Source: Parvularculaceae bacterium (GTDB lineage: Bacteria > Pseudomonadota > Alphaproteobacteria > Caulobacterales > Parvularculaceae). Taken from it: DNA of 64,000 nucleotides. A model generated the notes under the pieces. The model was not told where the DNA came from. It ran no database searches and saw only the letters and a list, made by a program, of their open reading frames with translations. The stretch is from assembly GCA_021776475.1 (NCBI GenBank), contig JAJFFV010000002.1, positions 124,001 to 188,000 of the forward strand, written 5' to 3'. Below are positions 34,645 through 43,505 of the stretch, piece after piece. The translations under genes and the position numbers were made by a program. The number at the start of each line of letters is the position of its first letter. Position 1 is the first letter of the stretch.

Positions 34645-35061
34645 ATGTCTGAGCTGCATGATATCATTGAGTTGACACCGTCTGCGGAAACCTCCGATGC
34701 GGCGACCGTTGTCTCGTCTGGAGAAGGGGCCTCGCAAGCTGATCTTGACCGGATCACAGCTGATATTCTGAAAGCGCTAAAATCGGTTTATGATCCCGAG
34801 ATTCCGGTTGATATTTATGAACTGGGTCTCATCTATAAAGTTGACTTTGAGCAGGAAGGCGAAGGTGCGGGGCTGGTTAAAATCGACATGACATTGACGG
34901 CGCCTGGCTGTCCGGTTGCCGGAGAAATGCCGATTTGGGTTGAAAACGCCGTGGCCGAAGTCGAAGGGGTAAAAAAAGTGACAGTGGATATGGTATTTGA
35001 TCCAGCTTGGACGCCCGAGCGTATGTCGGAAGAAGCAAAACTAGAATTGGGGTGGATGTAA
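34645..35061 (+). CDS. sufT: SUF system MIP18/DUF59 family protein SufT
   Basis: SufT (DUF59) proteins help maturation of Fe-S target proteins. The 138-residue product has an acidic, low-complexity N terminus (1-35) and then the domain: LKSVYDPEIPVDIYELGLIYKV, the conserved LTAPGCPVAGEMP with its Cys, and VDMVFDPAWTPERMSEEAKLELGW at the end. It lies between sufS (4-base gap) and sufA, the standard alphaproteobacterial order. Confidence 0.94.
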   Translation: MSELHDIIELTPSAETSDAATVVSSGEGASQADLDRITADILKALKSVYDPEIPVDIYELGLIYKVDFEQEGEGAGLVKIDMTLTAPGCPVAGEMPIWVENAVAEVEGVKKVTVDMVFDPAWTPERMSEEAKLELGWM

Positions 35062-35451
35062 ATGTCCAGCACAAGAACCAGAAGACCCAAGCGCAAAGCG
35101 ATCACCCTAACCGATGTTGCTGCAGCGCGGATGCAGGATATAATGTTAGCTGCTGATGAGCAATTTATTGGTGTGCGGATCGGTGTGAAGAATGGCGGTT
35201 GTGCCGGCATGGAATATACGATGGATTATGCCGAGGAGGCTCAGCCGCTTGAAGAGGTGGTTGAAGACAATGGTATCACCATCATGATTGACCCGAAGGC
35301 CATATTATTCCTGCTCGGCACAGAAGTTGACTATGTGGTTGAAAAACTCTCGTCCCGGTTCGTGTTCAACAACCCGAATCAAACAGACGCCTGCGGTTGC
35401 GGGGAGAGCGTGACGATTGTGCCGATCAGGTCGCAGTCTATGGAAGTGTAA
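35062..35451 (+). CDS. sufA: A-type Fe-S carrier SufA/IscA family
   Basis: A-type carrier that receives clusters from the Suf scaffold and hands them to apoproteins. The 129-residue product has the three invariant Cys: Cys47 in NGGCAGMEY, Cys111 and Cys113 in ACGCGES. It begins directly after the sufT stop and is the last gene of the operon. The convergent metallo-beta-lactamase gene ends 3 bases after its stop, so there is no room for a separate terminator. Confidence 0.95.
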   Translation: MSSTRTRRPKRKAITLTDVAAARMQDIMLAADEQFIGVRIGVKNGGCAGMEYTMDYAEEAQPLEEVVEDNGITIMIDPKAILFLLGTEVDYVVEKLSSRFVFNNPNQTDACGCGESVTIVPIRSQSMEV

Positions 35452-35454
35452 TCT

Positions 35455-36309
35455 CTATTCCTGATCTGAAGTCGGAATAGGTCGCGTCTCGCCAGGTTCG
35501 GTAAACAAGTCAAAACCCTGAATCTCAGACGGACGTTGGGCTGGGTCGTCCGGCATCGCCTCCGGCACATGAACACCAACTGAGTGCAACGGTGTCAAAC
35601 GGTGGTCCAGAATGTCCCGCCCGACCGGATCGAGAAAATACCAGTAAGGTGGGAACGCCATATGCGTCTGACGTTTTGCCCAGTGCTCGGGATCACGGTC
35701 GAAATGGACGTCTTTAGTGTCAGCATCACCCATGTGTAACACTGTGACCTGATTATCGAGTGTTACGCGAAACGCAATATTCTGCACGTCGGTCCGGCTT
35801 GCAGGCCAGCCGGAATGCGGAATACGGACCGCTTCGATGAGAAGGCCGCCGAATTCAATGACAATCGGCGCGTCGCCATATGCCAGGGCAACAGGAACGA
35901 CCCGCTCGAAGAGTTTTGCGTCATCTGCTGAGGCAATCTTACGAAGTGCTTCGACGGCCTGTGCAGGGGCTACAAGTTTGAACGCAGTCTGCGCTTTCAG
36001 AAACTGCAGCATCTCGGAGGGAGAGAAATGATCACCGTGATAGTGACTAATAAAGACCGCATCAACACCGTCGTATGGCGGCAAGCCGGCAAATAGTGCG
36101 GCTCTCATTTCTACGGGTGGCAATTGGTACTGTCCGTAGGAATTTTCAAACAATGGGTCAAAAACAACCTTAGTGTCGCCGCGCACAACCATTACGCCTT
36201 CATTGGCAAGGTAATGAGCAGTCGCGGTTGTTGTATGGCTCGCTTCACCGGAACAGGCAGTGAGAGCGATCGTAAATGCTGACACTAGTGGACTGAAGAA
36301 ATATCTCAT
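35455..36309 (-). CDS. Metallo-beta-lactamase-fold hydrolase, lipoprotein
   Basis: This is a 284-residue MBL-fold protein. The N terminus ends in LTACSG, a lipobox, so it should be anchored in the envelope. The metal motif is FISHYHGDHFS (HxHxDH), with further His in RIPHSGWP and a metal-bridging Asp in LHMGDAD. The closest fold relatives by pattern are UlaG/RomA-like hydrolases (NAPE-PLD type), not classic beta-lactamases. The upstream gene on the same strand is a lipoprotein amidase ending 15 bases before it, so the two are probably co-transcribed and act in the same compartment. Substrate unknown. Confidence 0.87.
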   Translation of the reverse strand: MRYFFSPLVSAFTIALTACSGEASHTTTATAHYLANEGVMVVRGDTKVVFDPLFENSYGQYQLPPVEMRAALFAGLPPYDGVDAVFISHYHGDHFSPSEMLQFLKAQTAFKLVAPAQAVEALRKIASADDAKLFERVVPVALAYGDAPIVIEFGGLLIEAVRIPHSGWPASRTDVQNIAFRVTLDNQVTVLHMGDADTKDVHFDRDPEHWAKRQTHMAFPPYWYFLDPVGRDILDHRLTPLHSVGVHVPEAMPDDPAQRPSEIQGFDLFTEPGETRPIPTSDQE

Positions 36310-36323
36310 AGTTGTTGACCTAA

Positions 36324-37976
36324 TTATTTGTTCAGTGGTGACATTGCTTTTTGGATCTCTGGTATATCTTCCACACTGCGCAGATACAAAGGAGAGCTGA
36401 TCTTGTTCGAGTTCTGTTCGTACACATATCCGGCCTTCAGGATTTCTGCATCACTCCAAGCTGCGCCCATGAACGAAATGCCGACCGGCAGCCCGCGCAC
36501 TTTGCCCATTGGTACGGTGAGATGTGGGTAGCCTGCGATAGCAGCCATCCAACCAGCACCGACGCCGCCTGGATAGCTGTCGCCGTGTATGGCGTCGATC
36601 AGAAAGGCAGGCCTGGCGGTCGGGGCGATCAAAATCTCGACATCATGTTCCGCGAGCAACCTGTCGATACCATTTTCTCGTGTCCCTTGAAGGATGGTTG
36701 CCAGTGCTGTTTTGTATTCTTCGTCGTTAAGACCGGGCAATTCGTTGGAATCACCGAAAATATCCTGATCGAACAACGCAAGTTCGATATCGGCATGGGC
36801 TTCATTGAATGCGATCAGATCAGACAGGGAGCGCACGGTTGTGTTGTCGGTTGTGCTGGCGAGGTAGGCGTTGAGCGATGCTTTAAATTCAGCTTTGAGA
36901 ACAAGAAATTCATACCCCCACAGATTGTCCGGTGGCGTAAAGTCATCGATATCAACAAGCACAGCTCCGTCTTTTCTCAGTACGCCGAGTGCTTCTTCAA
37001 ATAAAGTGTTGATTTCGGGCACATCACCCTCGGCAAAGCGCATAACGCCAATGCGTTTGCTGTCCACAGTGGCCTCCGAAAAAGCCTCGTTGTAGTCCCT
37101 CTTAACAGTGTCTGCCAGTGCCGTTGCCGGATCGGCTGGATCAGATCCGGCCATCGCGGTAAGCATGATCGCGGCATCGCGAACTGTCCTGGTCATCGGG
37201 CCAGCCGTGTCCTGTGTTGGCGATATCGGGATGATATGAGTGCGCGAAATAAGACCGACGGTGGGTTTGAAACCGACAATGCCATTCATGGCTGACGGAC
37301 AGATGATCGAACCGTTCGTCTCAGTGCCAACTGAACCGGCGGCCAGGGCTGCCGCGGTTCCAGCACCGCTGCCTGAACTGGAACCACAAGGCGACCGGCT
37401 CAACATATGCGGGTTGCGCACCTGTCCGCCAATGGCACTCCAGCCGCTGATTGAATCATTCGACCGGAAATTTGCCCATTGCGAAAGACTGGCCTTGCCA
37501 AGGATGATCGCGCCGGCGTTCCGTAATCCGGCAATTGCAGGTGCGTCGCGGCCATTTTGGTTTTCTCGCAACGCCAAAGCACCTGCAGTTGTCGGCATGT
37601 TGTCTTTGGTCTCGATATTGTCCTTAATCAGTATAGGGACACCGTGTAACTGACCGCGAATTCTTCCGGCGACACGTTCTGTATCCATTTCACGAGCAAG
37701 TGCAAGAGCGTCTGGATTGAGTGCAATGATACTGTTGAGTGTTGGACCATTGCGATCAATGGCTTCGATCCGTTTGATATAGGCTATCACCATCTCTTCC
37801 GACGTGATCTCACCGTCTCGAATGGCAGACGCGATTTCTGACAATGGTTTTTCGATGAGATGTGTCGCCACGCCCGACTGATCTAGCGACATTTTGCTGC
37901 GGTCAGTTTCAGCTTTGCCGCACGCCGCGCAACCAACAATAATAAACAGGACTAATGAACGTAACGACTTTGACAT
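36324..37976 (-). CDS. Amidase signature family enzyme, lipoprotein
   Basis: This is a 550-residue amidase with an N-terminal lipoprotein signal (LVLFIIVGCAACG, Cys16 or Cys19), unusual because most amidase signature enzymes are cytosolic. The catalytic Ser-cisSer-Lys triad is visible: Lys in PILIKDNIETKDN and Ser residues in SPCGSSSGSGAGT. The C-terminal half has PTVGLISRTHIIPISPTQDTAGP and AGYPHLTVPMGKVRGLPVG. The ATG 37976 is chosen because GGGAGAAA lies upstream and the lipobox then falls at the right place; the frame extends 18 codons further. Likely hydrolyses an amide in the periplasm; substrate cannot be deduced. Confidence 0.9.
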   Translation of the reverse strand: MSKSLRSLVLFIIVGCAACGKAETDRSKMSLDQSGVATHLIEKPLSEIASAIRDGEITSEEMVIAYIKRIEAIDRNGPTLNSIIALNPDALALAREMDTERVAGRIRGQLHGVPILIKDNIETKDNMPTTAGALALRENQNGRDAPAIAGLRNAGAIILGKASLSQWANFRSNDSISGWSAIGGQVRNPHMLSRSPCGSSSGSGAGTAAALAAGSVGTETNGSIICPSAMNGIVGFKPTVGLISRTHIIPISPTQDTAGPMTRTVRDAAIMLTAMAGSDPADPATALADTVKRDYNEAFSEATVDSKRIGVMRFAEGDVPEINTLFEEALGVLRKDGAVLVDIDDFTPPDNLWGYEFLVLKAEFKASLNAYLASTTDNTTVRSLSDLIAFNEAHADIELALFDQDIFGDSNELPGLNDEEYKTALATILQGTRENGIDRLLAEHDVEILIAPTARPAFLIDAIHGDSYPGGVGAGWMAAIAGYPHLTVPMGKVRGLPVGISFMGAAWSDAEILKAGYVYEQNSNKISSPLYLRSVEDIPEIQKAMSPLNK

Positions 37977-38032
37977 CGAGTTTCTCCCTTGTTGGTCACC
38001 AACATAGCAGGCAAGCGCGCCTTTCAACACTT

Positions 38033-39451
38033 TTATGGAGTTGGATATTTGTTTTCAGCTTCGGTTATGACTTTTTGCAACAACCCGTCAAACGCCCCTG
38101 AAGATAAGATAAGGATGACATTTTTTGCTGGATTGCTGTCATGGATGATTTCCCGGTAATTATTCTGGTCAAAAGTGCGCGTATTGGCGTGATGCGCGCT
38201 CGTCTCCGAAAGGATTTCGTCGAGGGAAAGCTGGTCATGCGTGTGCGCACCCAGCATTGGCGGTTTATACAAATAAACACGTGAAACATCGTCAAAAACC
38301 GTTTGGTACTGGTCGAGCCCGGCGCGGTTGCGCCAGCTAAATGTGTGTGGCTCGAACAGGACAATAAGTTCTCTGTCATTGTAGTGCTCTGCAACGGCGT
38401 TGATGGCGGCCCGTGCTTTTTCATAGGATGAACCGAAACCCTCATAAATCGGCAAAGCGGTTTTCTCGCTTTTGAGGTCGAGGCGCCGGTTGATCCCCTG
38501 AAAATTAGCAATCGCAGCCGAGAATTCACCGAATGTCAGGATTTGTTTTCCGAGCAGCCAGGCAGCGGCCCCGACAATATTCTGAACGTTGTGCCTGCCA
38601 AGCAGCGTGGTTGTGACTTTCCCGAGGGTTGTACCAGAATTGACCAGCACGAACTCTGTTTGGTTCCCCGGTGCAATATCGACTGCGTGCCAGTCCGCAT
38701 TCGGCTCCATCCCGTAGGAGATTTTTGACCCTTTGTATGCCTCATAGAAATCTGCAGAATTTTTTTCATCAAGACAGGCAACAAGCTGCCCTGACTTTTT
38801 TTTCAGTTTATCAAGCAGGGCCTGGAAGGGGGCATGGTAGCTATCAAGAGTCGGAAAGATATTGATGTGATCGTGGCAGGCGGAGGTCAGAATCACGGTG
38901 TCCGGGTCATAATGCAAAAATTTTGAGCGATTATCCCAATTAGCACTCGGATACTCGTCGCCTTCAAAAATGAAATGCTCACCGGTGCCCAAATCGGAGG
39001 AGTTTTCAAAGTTCTTCGGGATTGCGCCGATGAAATATCCGGGATTTTTGCCGGCATCGATCAGACACCAGGTGATAATGCTAGTGAGTGTGGATTTGCC
39101 GTAACTACCGGCGATGACGATCCGGGATTTCTTTTTCGACAGGTCTGCCAGCACTTCCGGGAACGATCTTACTCGGTCATGATGCGCGTCCAATGCGTGC
39201 CGCACTTCTTCATTTGTTTCCGGTACCAGCTTGGCGTTCTTGCCGATCACGATGAGGCCTACATCTGGCGGGATATTGTTTTTTGCGTAGCTTTTACTGC
39301 AAACGATGCCGAGTTGATTGATGTAGTCGCTCACCGGTGGGTAAAACCCCTCGTCCGATCCAGTGACGGTATATTTTTTTTTCTGCAGCAAATACGCGAC
39401 CGCCGACATGCCGGCGCCGCAAATGCCAATGAAATGCGCTGTTTTTGTCAT
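38033..39451 (-). CDS. mpl: Mur ligase, probable Mpl (UDP-MurNAc : tripeptide ligase)
   Basis: Mpl re-attaches the recycled tripeptide L-Ala-gamma-D-Glu-mDAP to UDP-MurNAc in peptidoglycan recycling. The 472-residue product has the MurC/Mpl N-terminal domain (HFIGICGAGMSAVAYLLQ), the ATP motif AGSYGKSTLTS (most relatives have G-T-H-G-K), the FEGDEYPSANWDNRSKF segment, HINIFPT and the C-terminal LFEPHTFSWRNRAGL. MurC itself usually lies in a division cluster, so Mpl is preferred, but a separate Mur ligase-like role is possible. It is followed after 2 bases-scale spacing by the amidase leader region; the SDR gene ends 30 bases upstream. Confidence 0.82.
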   Translation of the reverse strand: MTKTAHFIGICGAGMSAVAYLLQKKKYTVTGSDEGFYPPVSDYINQLGIVCSKSYAKNNIPPDVGLIVIGKNAKLVPETNEEVRHALDAHHDRVRSFPEVLADLSKKKSRIVIAGSYGKSTLTSIITWCLIDAGKNPGYFIGAIPKNFENSSDLGTGEHFIFEGDEYPSANWDNRSKFLHYDPDTVILTSACHDHINIFPTLDSYHAPFQALLDKLKKKSGQLVACLDEKNSADFYEAYKGSKISYGMEPNADWHAVDIAPGNQTEFVLVNSGTTLGKVTTTLLGRHNVQNIVGAAAWLLGKQILTFGEFSAAIANFQGINRRLDLKSEKTALPIYEGFGSSYEKARAAINAVAEHYNDRELIVLFEPHTFSWRNRAGLDQYQTVFDDVSRVYLYKPPMLGAHTHDQLSLDEILSETSAHHANTRTFDQNNYREIIHDSNPAKNVILILSSGAFDGLLQKVITEAENKYPTP

Positions 39452-39481
39452 GAGTGGTCTTATGCCCTGATTTTCTGCGCC

Positions 39482-40330
39482 CTAAGGAAGTTTGTTCCCG
39501 CGCCATTTCTCCATCATCCACTTCAAAATAGGAGAGTAATTCCTCGGGAATATGCGCTGAATGATCGAAATGAGATGCGCGTCCGTGCCAATCAGAATGC
39601 GCTTATTGCCCCTTCTGATGCCAGACAGAATTACCTGTGCTGCGTCTTCTGGGCTGGTCTTAGCGGCGCTCTCAAATCTTGCCTGAAGCTGATCGCGATC
39701 TTCAATGCCTTCAGGTAGCGCGTCGATCTCGGCATTGCGGACGATATTTGTATCTATGCCCCCCGGATGGACGGAATGGATCTTCACCCCTTTGTCTTTG
39801 AGTTCAATACCAAGGGTCTCTGAAAATCCCCGCACTGCGAATTTTGAGGCGCAATAATGGGCGTTGCCCGGGTAACCGATGAACCCGAATACGCTGGAAA
39901 TATTTGTCAGGTGGCCCTGCGTTTCTATAAGCTGCGGCAGGAATGCTTTGGACATCCGGACAACACCCCAGAAGTTAATATCGACGACTTTCTCCATCGC
40001 TGTGAGGTCGGTCTCTTCGAAAGTGCCAACCCGGGCGATCCCTGCAACGTTGAAAACATGTTTTGCTGATCCAAGGGCCTGCTGCACCCGGGTTGCGTAG
40101 GAGGCAATGGCATCCCGGTCCGCCATATCGAGCTTGTCGGTAATGATCTTGTTGCTGGCATCAGCGCCCGCGAGCTGGGCTGTTTCTGCCAGCCCTTCCT
40201 CATTCAGGTCCGACAAGGCCAGCATTGCACCGGCCTGACCGAGTTTAATCGCAAGGGCGCGTCCGATGCCTGAGGCAGCGCCAGTGATGACGCAAATCTG
40301 GCCCCCGTATGTTTCATTTATCTGGGTCAT
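39482..40330 (-). CDS. Short-chain dehydrogenase/reductase
   Basis: This is a 282-residue classical SDR. Cofactor motif TGAASGIG (about 14-21), NVAG in place of NNAG, catalytic Ser in NISSVFG, and YxxxK as YCASK. The C-terminal part NAEIDALPEG and KRILIGTDAHLISIIQRIFP fits SDRs that act on long-chain or steroid-like substrates, which are often membrane-associated. Start ATG 40330 (MTQINETYGG) is preferred; the frame runs 35 codons further upstream without family sequence. It lies upstream of mpl on the same strand and is divergent from the gamma-glutamyltransferase gene. Confidence 0.88.
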   Translation of the reverse strand: MTQINETYGGQICVITGAASGIGRALAIKLGQAGAMLALSDLNEEGLAETAQLAGADASNKIITDKLDMADRDAIASYATRVQQALGSAKHVFNVAGIARVGTFEETDLTAMEKVVDINFWGVVRMSKAFLPQLIETQGHLTNISSVFGFIGYPGNAHYCASKFAVRGFSETLGIELKDKGVKIHSVHPGGIDTNIVRNAEIDALPEGIEDRDQLQARFESAAKTSPEDAAQVILSGIRRGNKRILIGTDAHLISIIQRIFPRNYSPILKWMMEKWRGNKLP

Positions 40331-40465
40331 TTTATCTCGCTTGTTTTGCCGGCAAGGTACGGTGCTGCACTGCATCACGGCTAGCAGGAATTGCAGTTGT
40401 CCCGCGTTGGAAGAGTGACTTGCCGGCGCAAACATTTACAATCGCTGGAAAAAGGAGGTGGGGTT

Positions 40466-42235
40466 ATGATGCGCACAATGCTGGCATTTATATGCCTGAT
40501 GACAGGGATGGGGCTGATGTTTGAAACGACGCAGGCTGTTGCGGGTGGCGGGTATGGCATCGGGGCTGGCGGTCGGCCAGTTGGTGAGGCTTGGTCGAGG
40601 AGCCCGGTCTATGCTGAGCACGGTATGGCAGCAACGGCGCACCCGCTCGCCAGTCAGGTTGCGATCGACATTTTGAAGCAAGGTGGCTCTGCGGTGGATG
40701 CAGCGATCGCCGCCAACGCCGCAATTGGGCTGATGGAGCCGACCGGCAATGGGATCGGCGGCGATCTTTTTGCGATTGTCTGGGATCCGGAAACGGAACA
40801 ACTCTATGGGTTGAACGCCTCAGGTCGCTCGCCCATGGGCCGGTCCTATAATGATCTGCTGGCAAAGCTTGATGGCGCAGTCTCCCTGCCACCGCTCGGG
40901 ACATTGCCGGTCTCGGTACCGGGCACCGTCGATGGCTGGTTCGAATTGCATAACAAGTTTGGCAATCTTTCCATGCGCAAAGTATTGCAGCCGGCGATTG
41001 GTTATGCAGAGGACGGGTTTCCTGTATCACCCGTCATCGCATTTTATATGCAACTCAATTTGCAGCGGTTTGAAGAAAACCTCGGCATGATGGAAGAATT
41101 CGATAATGCGCGTGCGGCCTATTTTGCCAACGGTGCACCGAGCGAAGGCGAGATTTTCAAGAATCCAGATCTCGCCAATACACTTGGTCTGATCGCGCGC
41201 AAGGGGCGTGATGCCTTTTACGAGGGTGACATCGCGCGTACTGTTGATGCTTACATGAAACGCATCGGTGGAGATCTTCGCTATGAAGACTTTACAGCGC
41301 ACAAATCTGAATGGGTTGAGGTCGGCTGCGTCGATTATCGCGGTTATGGGCTGTGTGAATTGCCACCGAACGGGCAAGGCTTTGCGGCGCTTCAGATGGC
41401 GAATATTCTGAAGAATGTTGACTTGAGCCAGTGGTCTCGCGGTGATGCGCAAGTCTTTCACTATATCACTGAGGCGAAACGGCTCGCTTTTGAGGATGTC
41501 GCAAAATACTACGCCGATCCTGAGTTTTCAGATCTGCCGACCGAATGGCTCCTGTCAGACGAATATGGCCGCGAACGCTTTGCCCTGATTGATCCGGACA
41601 AGGCAATGACAATGCCGAAACCTGGTGAGCCGAAGCTGGAGGGCGACGGGGATACCACTTATCTCACCGTCGCCGACAAGAACGGCATGATGGTGTCGCT
41701 GATCCAGTCCAACTATCGCGGAATGGGGTCCGGCCTTGTGCCGGATGGACTTGGCTTCATGCTGCAGGATCGTGGTGAATTGTTCTCGCTCGACCCGGAT
41801 CATCCAAATGTTTACGCACCGGGTAAGCGACCGTTCCACACCATCATCCCGGCATTTTTGCTAAAGGACGGCAAACCGTTAATGAGCTTCGGTCTGATGG
41901 GCGGCGCGATGCAGCCCCAAGGGCATATTCAGGTGCTGGTCAATATTGTCGATTTCGGTATGAACCTTCAGGAAGCCGGAGATGCAGCAAGACTTAATCA
42001 TGATGGCGGCAGCCACCCGACCGGCACTGGTGCTGATCTTCTGGGTACACTTCATCTTGAGGCAGGTGTGCCGGAAGAGACCGTCGCGCAACTAAAAGCG
42101 ATGGGACACAATGTCGTGATTGTTGAAAATGGCGTGATTTTTGGTGGTTATCAGGCGATCTGGCGCAATCCGGAAACCGGTGTTTATGCTGGCGCAACGG
42201 AAATGCGCAAAGACGGTTTGGCGATCGGGTACTAG
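40466..42235 (+). CDS. Gamma-glutamyltransferase family Ntn-hydrolase
   Basis: Secreted enzyme that hydrolyses or transfers gamma-glutamyl groups (for example glutathione breakdown). The 589-residue precursor has a signal peptide (about 1-26, ending TTQAVAG). Landmarks are GMAATAHPLASQVAIDIL, EPTGNGIGGDLFAIVWD, and the autocleavage site GDTTYLTVAD with likely nucleophile Thr397. Classic GGT has T-T-H-Y-S here, so this belongs to a divergent subgroup. The start is fixed by a strong AAGGAGGT 7 bases upstream of ATG 40466. Threonine synthase follows after 9 bases and a serine hydrolase after that. Confidence 0.9.
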   Translation: MMRTMLAFICLMTGMGLMFETTQAVAGGGYGIGAGGRPVGEAWSRSPVYAEHGMAATAHPLASQVAIDILKQGGSAVDAAIAANAAIGLMEPTGNGIGGDLFAIVWDPETEQLYGLNASGRSPMGRSYNDLLAKLDGAVSLPPLGTLPVSVPGTVDGWFELHNKFGNLSMRKVLQPAIGYAEDGFPVSPVIAFYMQLNLQRFEENLGMMEEFDNARAAYFANGAPSEGEIFKNPDLANTLGLIARKGRDAFYEGDIARTVDAYMKRIGGDLRYEDFTAHKSEWVEVGCVDYRGYGLCELPPNGQGFAALQMANILKNVDLSQWSRGDAQVFHYITEAKRLAFEDVAKYYADPEFSDLPTEWLLSDEYGRERFALIDPDKAMTMPKPGEPKLEGDGDTTYLTVADKNGMMVSLIQSNYRGMGSGLVPDGLGFMLQDRGELFSLDPDHPNVYAPGKRPFHTIIPAFLLKDGKPLMSFGLMGGAMQPQGHIQVLVNIVDFGMNLQEAGDAARLNHDGGSHPTGTGADLLGTLHLEAGVPEETVAQLKAMGHNVVIVENGVIFGGYQAIWRNPETGVYAGATEMRKDGLAIGY

Positions 42236-42244
42236 GGACAAATC

Positions 42245-43486
42245 ATGTTAGAGAACAATATCTGGGCGGATCGCCCGACTTTCGTCACGAATCTCGAATG
42301 TTCGATCAGAGGCAAAACCTATGAAGCCGATCAGCTTCACGGGCTCTCCGAAGCCGGGCGGCCTTTGCTGGTCCGATACGATCTTGATGCGGTGAAAGCG
42401 GCTGTTTCCCGCGACGACCTTGGGGGCCGGGAAGCGGATTTCTGGCGCTATCGGGAACTGTTACCAGTGCGCCGTACGAAGAACATTGTCTCGCTTGGCG
42501 AGGTAATGACGCCATTGGTTCGGCTCTCCAACATGGGGCGTGATCTCGGCGCCGGTGAGATCATCGTCAAGGACGAGGGGCGCTTGCCTACCGGCTCGTT
42601 CAAGGCGCGAGGACTGGCACTGGCCGTGTCGATGGCCAAGGAACTGGGGATCAGCAAAACGGCGATGCCGACCAATGGTAACGCAGGTGCCGCACTGGCT
42701 GCTTATTGTTCAAGAGCCGGGATTGAGAGCTTCGTGTTTTGTCCTGATGATACGCCTGAAGTAAATGTTCGCGAGATCGCCATGCAAGGTGCGAAGGTCT
42801 GGCGTGTCAACGGCTTGATCAATGATTGCGGCAAAATCGTCGGCGATGGTAGGGAGCCTATGGGCTGGTATGATATCAGTACCCTGAAAGAGCCGTACCG
42901 GATTGAAGGCAAGAAGACGATGGGGCTGGAACTTGCCGAACAGCTCGGATGGGATGTACCGGATGCGATCTTCTACCCAACCGGTGGTGGCACCGGCCTC
43001 ATTGGTATGTGGAAAGCATTTGCTGAACTGGAAGCACTGGGCTGGATCGGCGCCAAGCGCCCGAAGATGATTGCAGTGCAGTCAACTGGTTGCGCGCCAA
43101 TTGTCAAAGCGTTCGAAGATGGTGAGGAACACGCTCCGGTGTGGGAGAATGCCCACACGATAGCCAGCGGCATAAGAGTGCCAGTGGCGGTCGGCGATTT
43201 CCTTATTCTGCGCGCGGTCCGGGAGTCCGATGGCTATGCAATCGCGGTGACGGATGAAGCGATTGATGCCGCACATCGCGAGGTCGCCCGGCGCGATGGG
43301 TTTCTTCTGTGTCCTGAAGGGGCGGCGACATTTGCGGCGTACCGGCAGTCTCTGGACGATGGGCGAATTTCTAAATCTGACCGTGTAGTGCTATTCAATT
43401 GTGGCTCGGGTCTCAAGTATCCCATGCCAGCGGCTGATGCGAAGCTGGATCGGACCAAACCGATTGACTATGGTTCTTTGAATTAA
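42245..43486 (+). CDS. Threonine synthase
   Basis: PLP enzyme that makes threonine from O-phosphohomoserine. The 413-residue product has an N-terminal Cys-containing segment (LECSIRGKTYEADQLHGL), the PLP lysine Lys120 in PTGSFKARG, PTNGNAGAALAAYCSRAG, FYPTGGGTGLIGMWKAF and the C-terminal NCGSGLKYPMP. This is the shorter, plant/archaeal-like class rather than the long E. coli ThrC. A second threonine synthase may exist elsewhere, so a housekeeping role is not certain; its position right after a GGT-like gene suggests amino-acid scavenging (inference). Confidence 0.88.
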   Translation: MLENNIWADRPTFVTNLECSIRGKTYEADQLHGLSEAGRPLLVRYDLDAVKAAVSRDDLGGREADFWRYRELLPVRRTKNIVSLGEVMTPLVRLSNMGRDLGAGEIIVKDEGRLPTGSFKARGLALAVSMAKELGISKTAMPTNGNAGAALAAYCSRAGIESFVFCPDDTPEVNVREIAMQGAKVWRVNGLINDCGKIVGDGREPMGWYDISTLKEPYRIEGKKTMGLELAEQLGWDVPDAIFYPTGGGTGLIGMWKAFAELEALGWIGAKRPKMIAVQSTGCAPIVKAFEDGEEHAPVWENAHTIASGIRVPVAVGDFLILRAVRESDGYAIAVTDEAIDAAHREVARRDGFLLCPEGAATFAAYRQSLDDGRISKSDRVVLFNCGSGLKYPMPAADAKLDRTKPIDYGSLN

Positions 43487-43505
43487 GTTTGGAAGGGGCG
43501 GGCGA

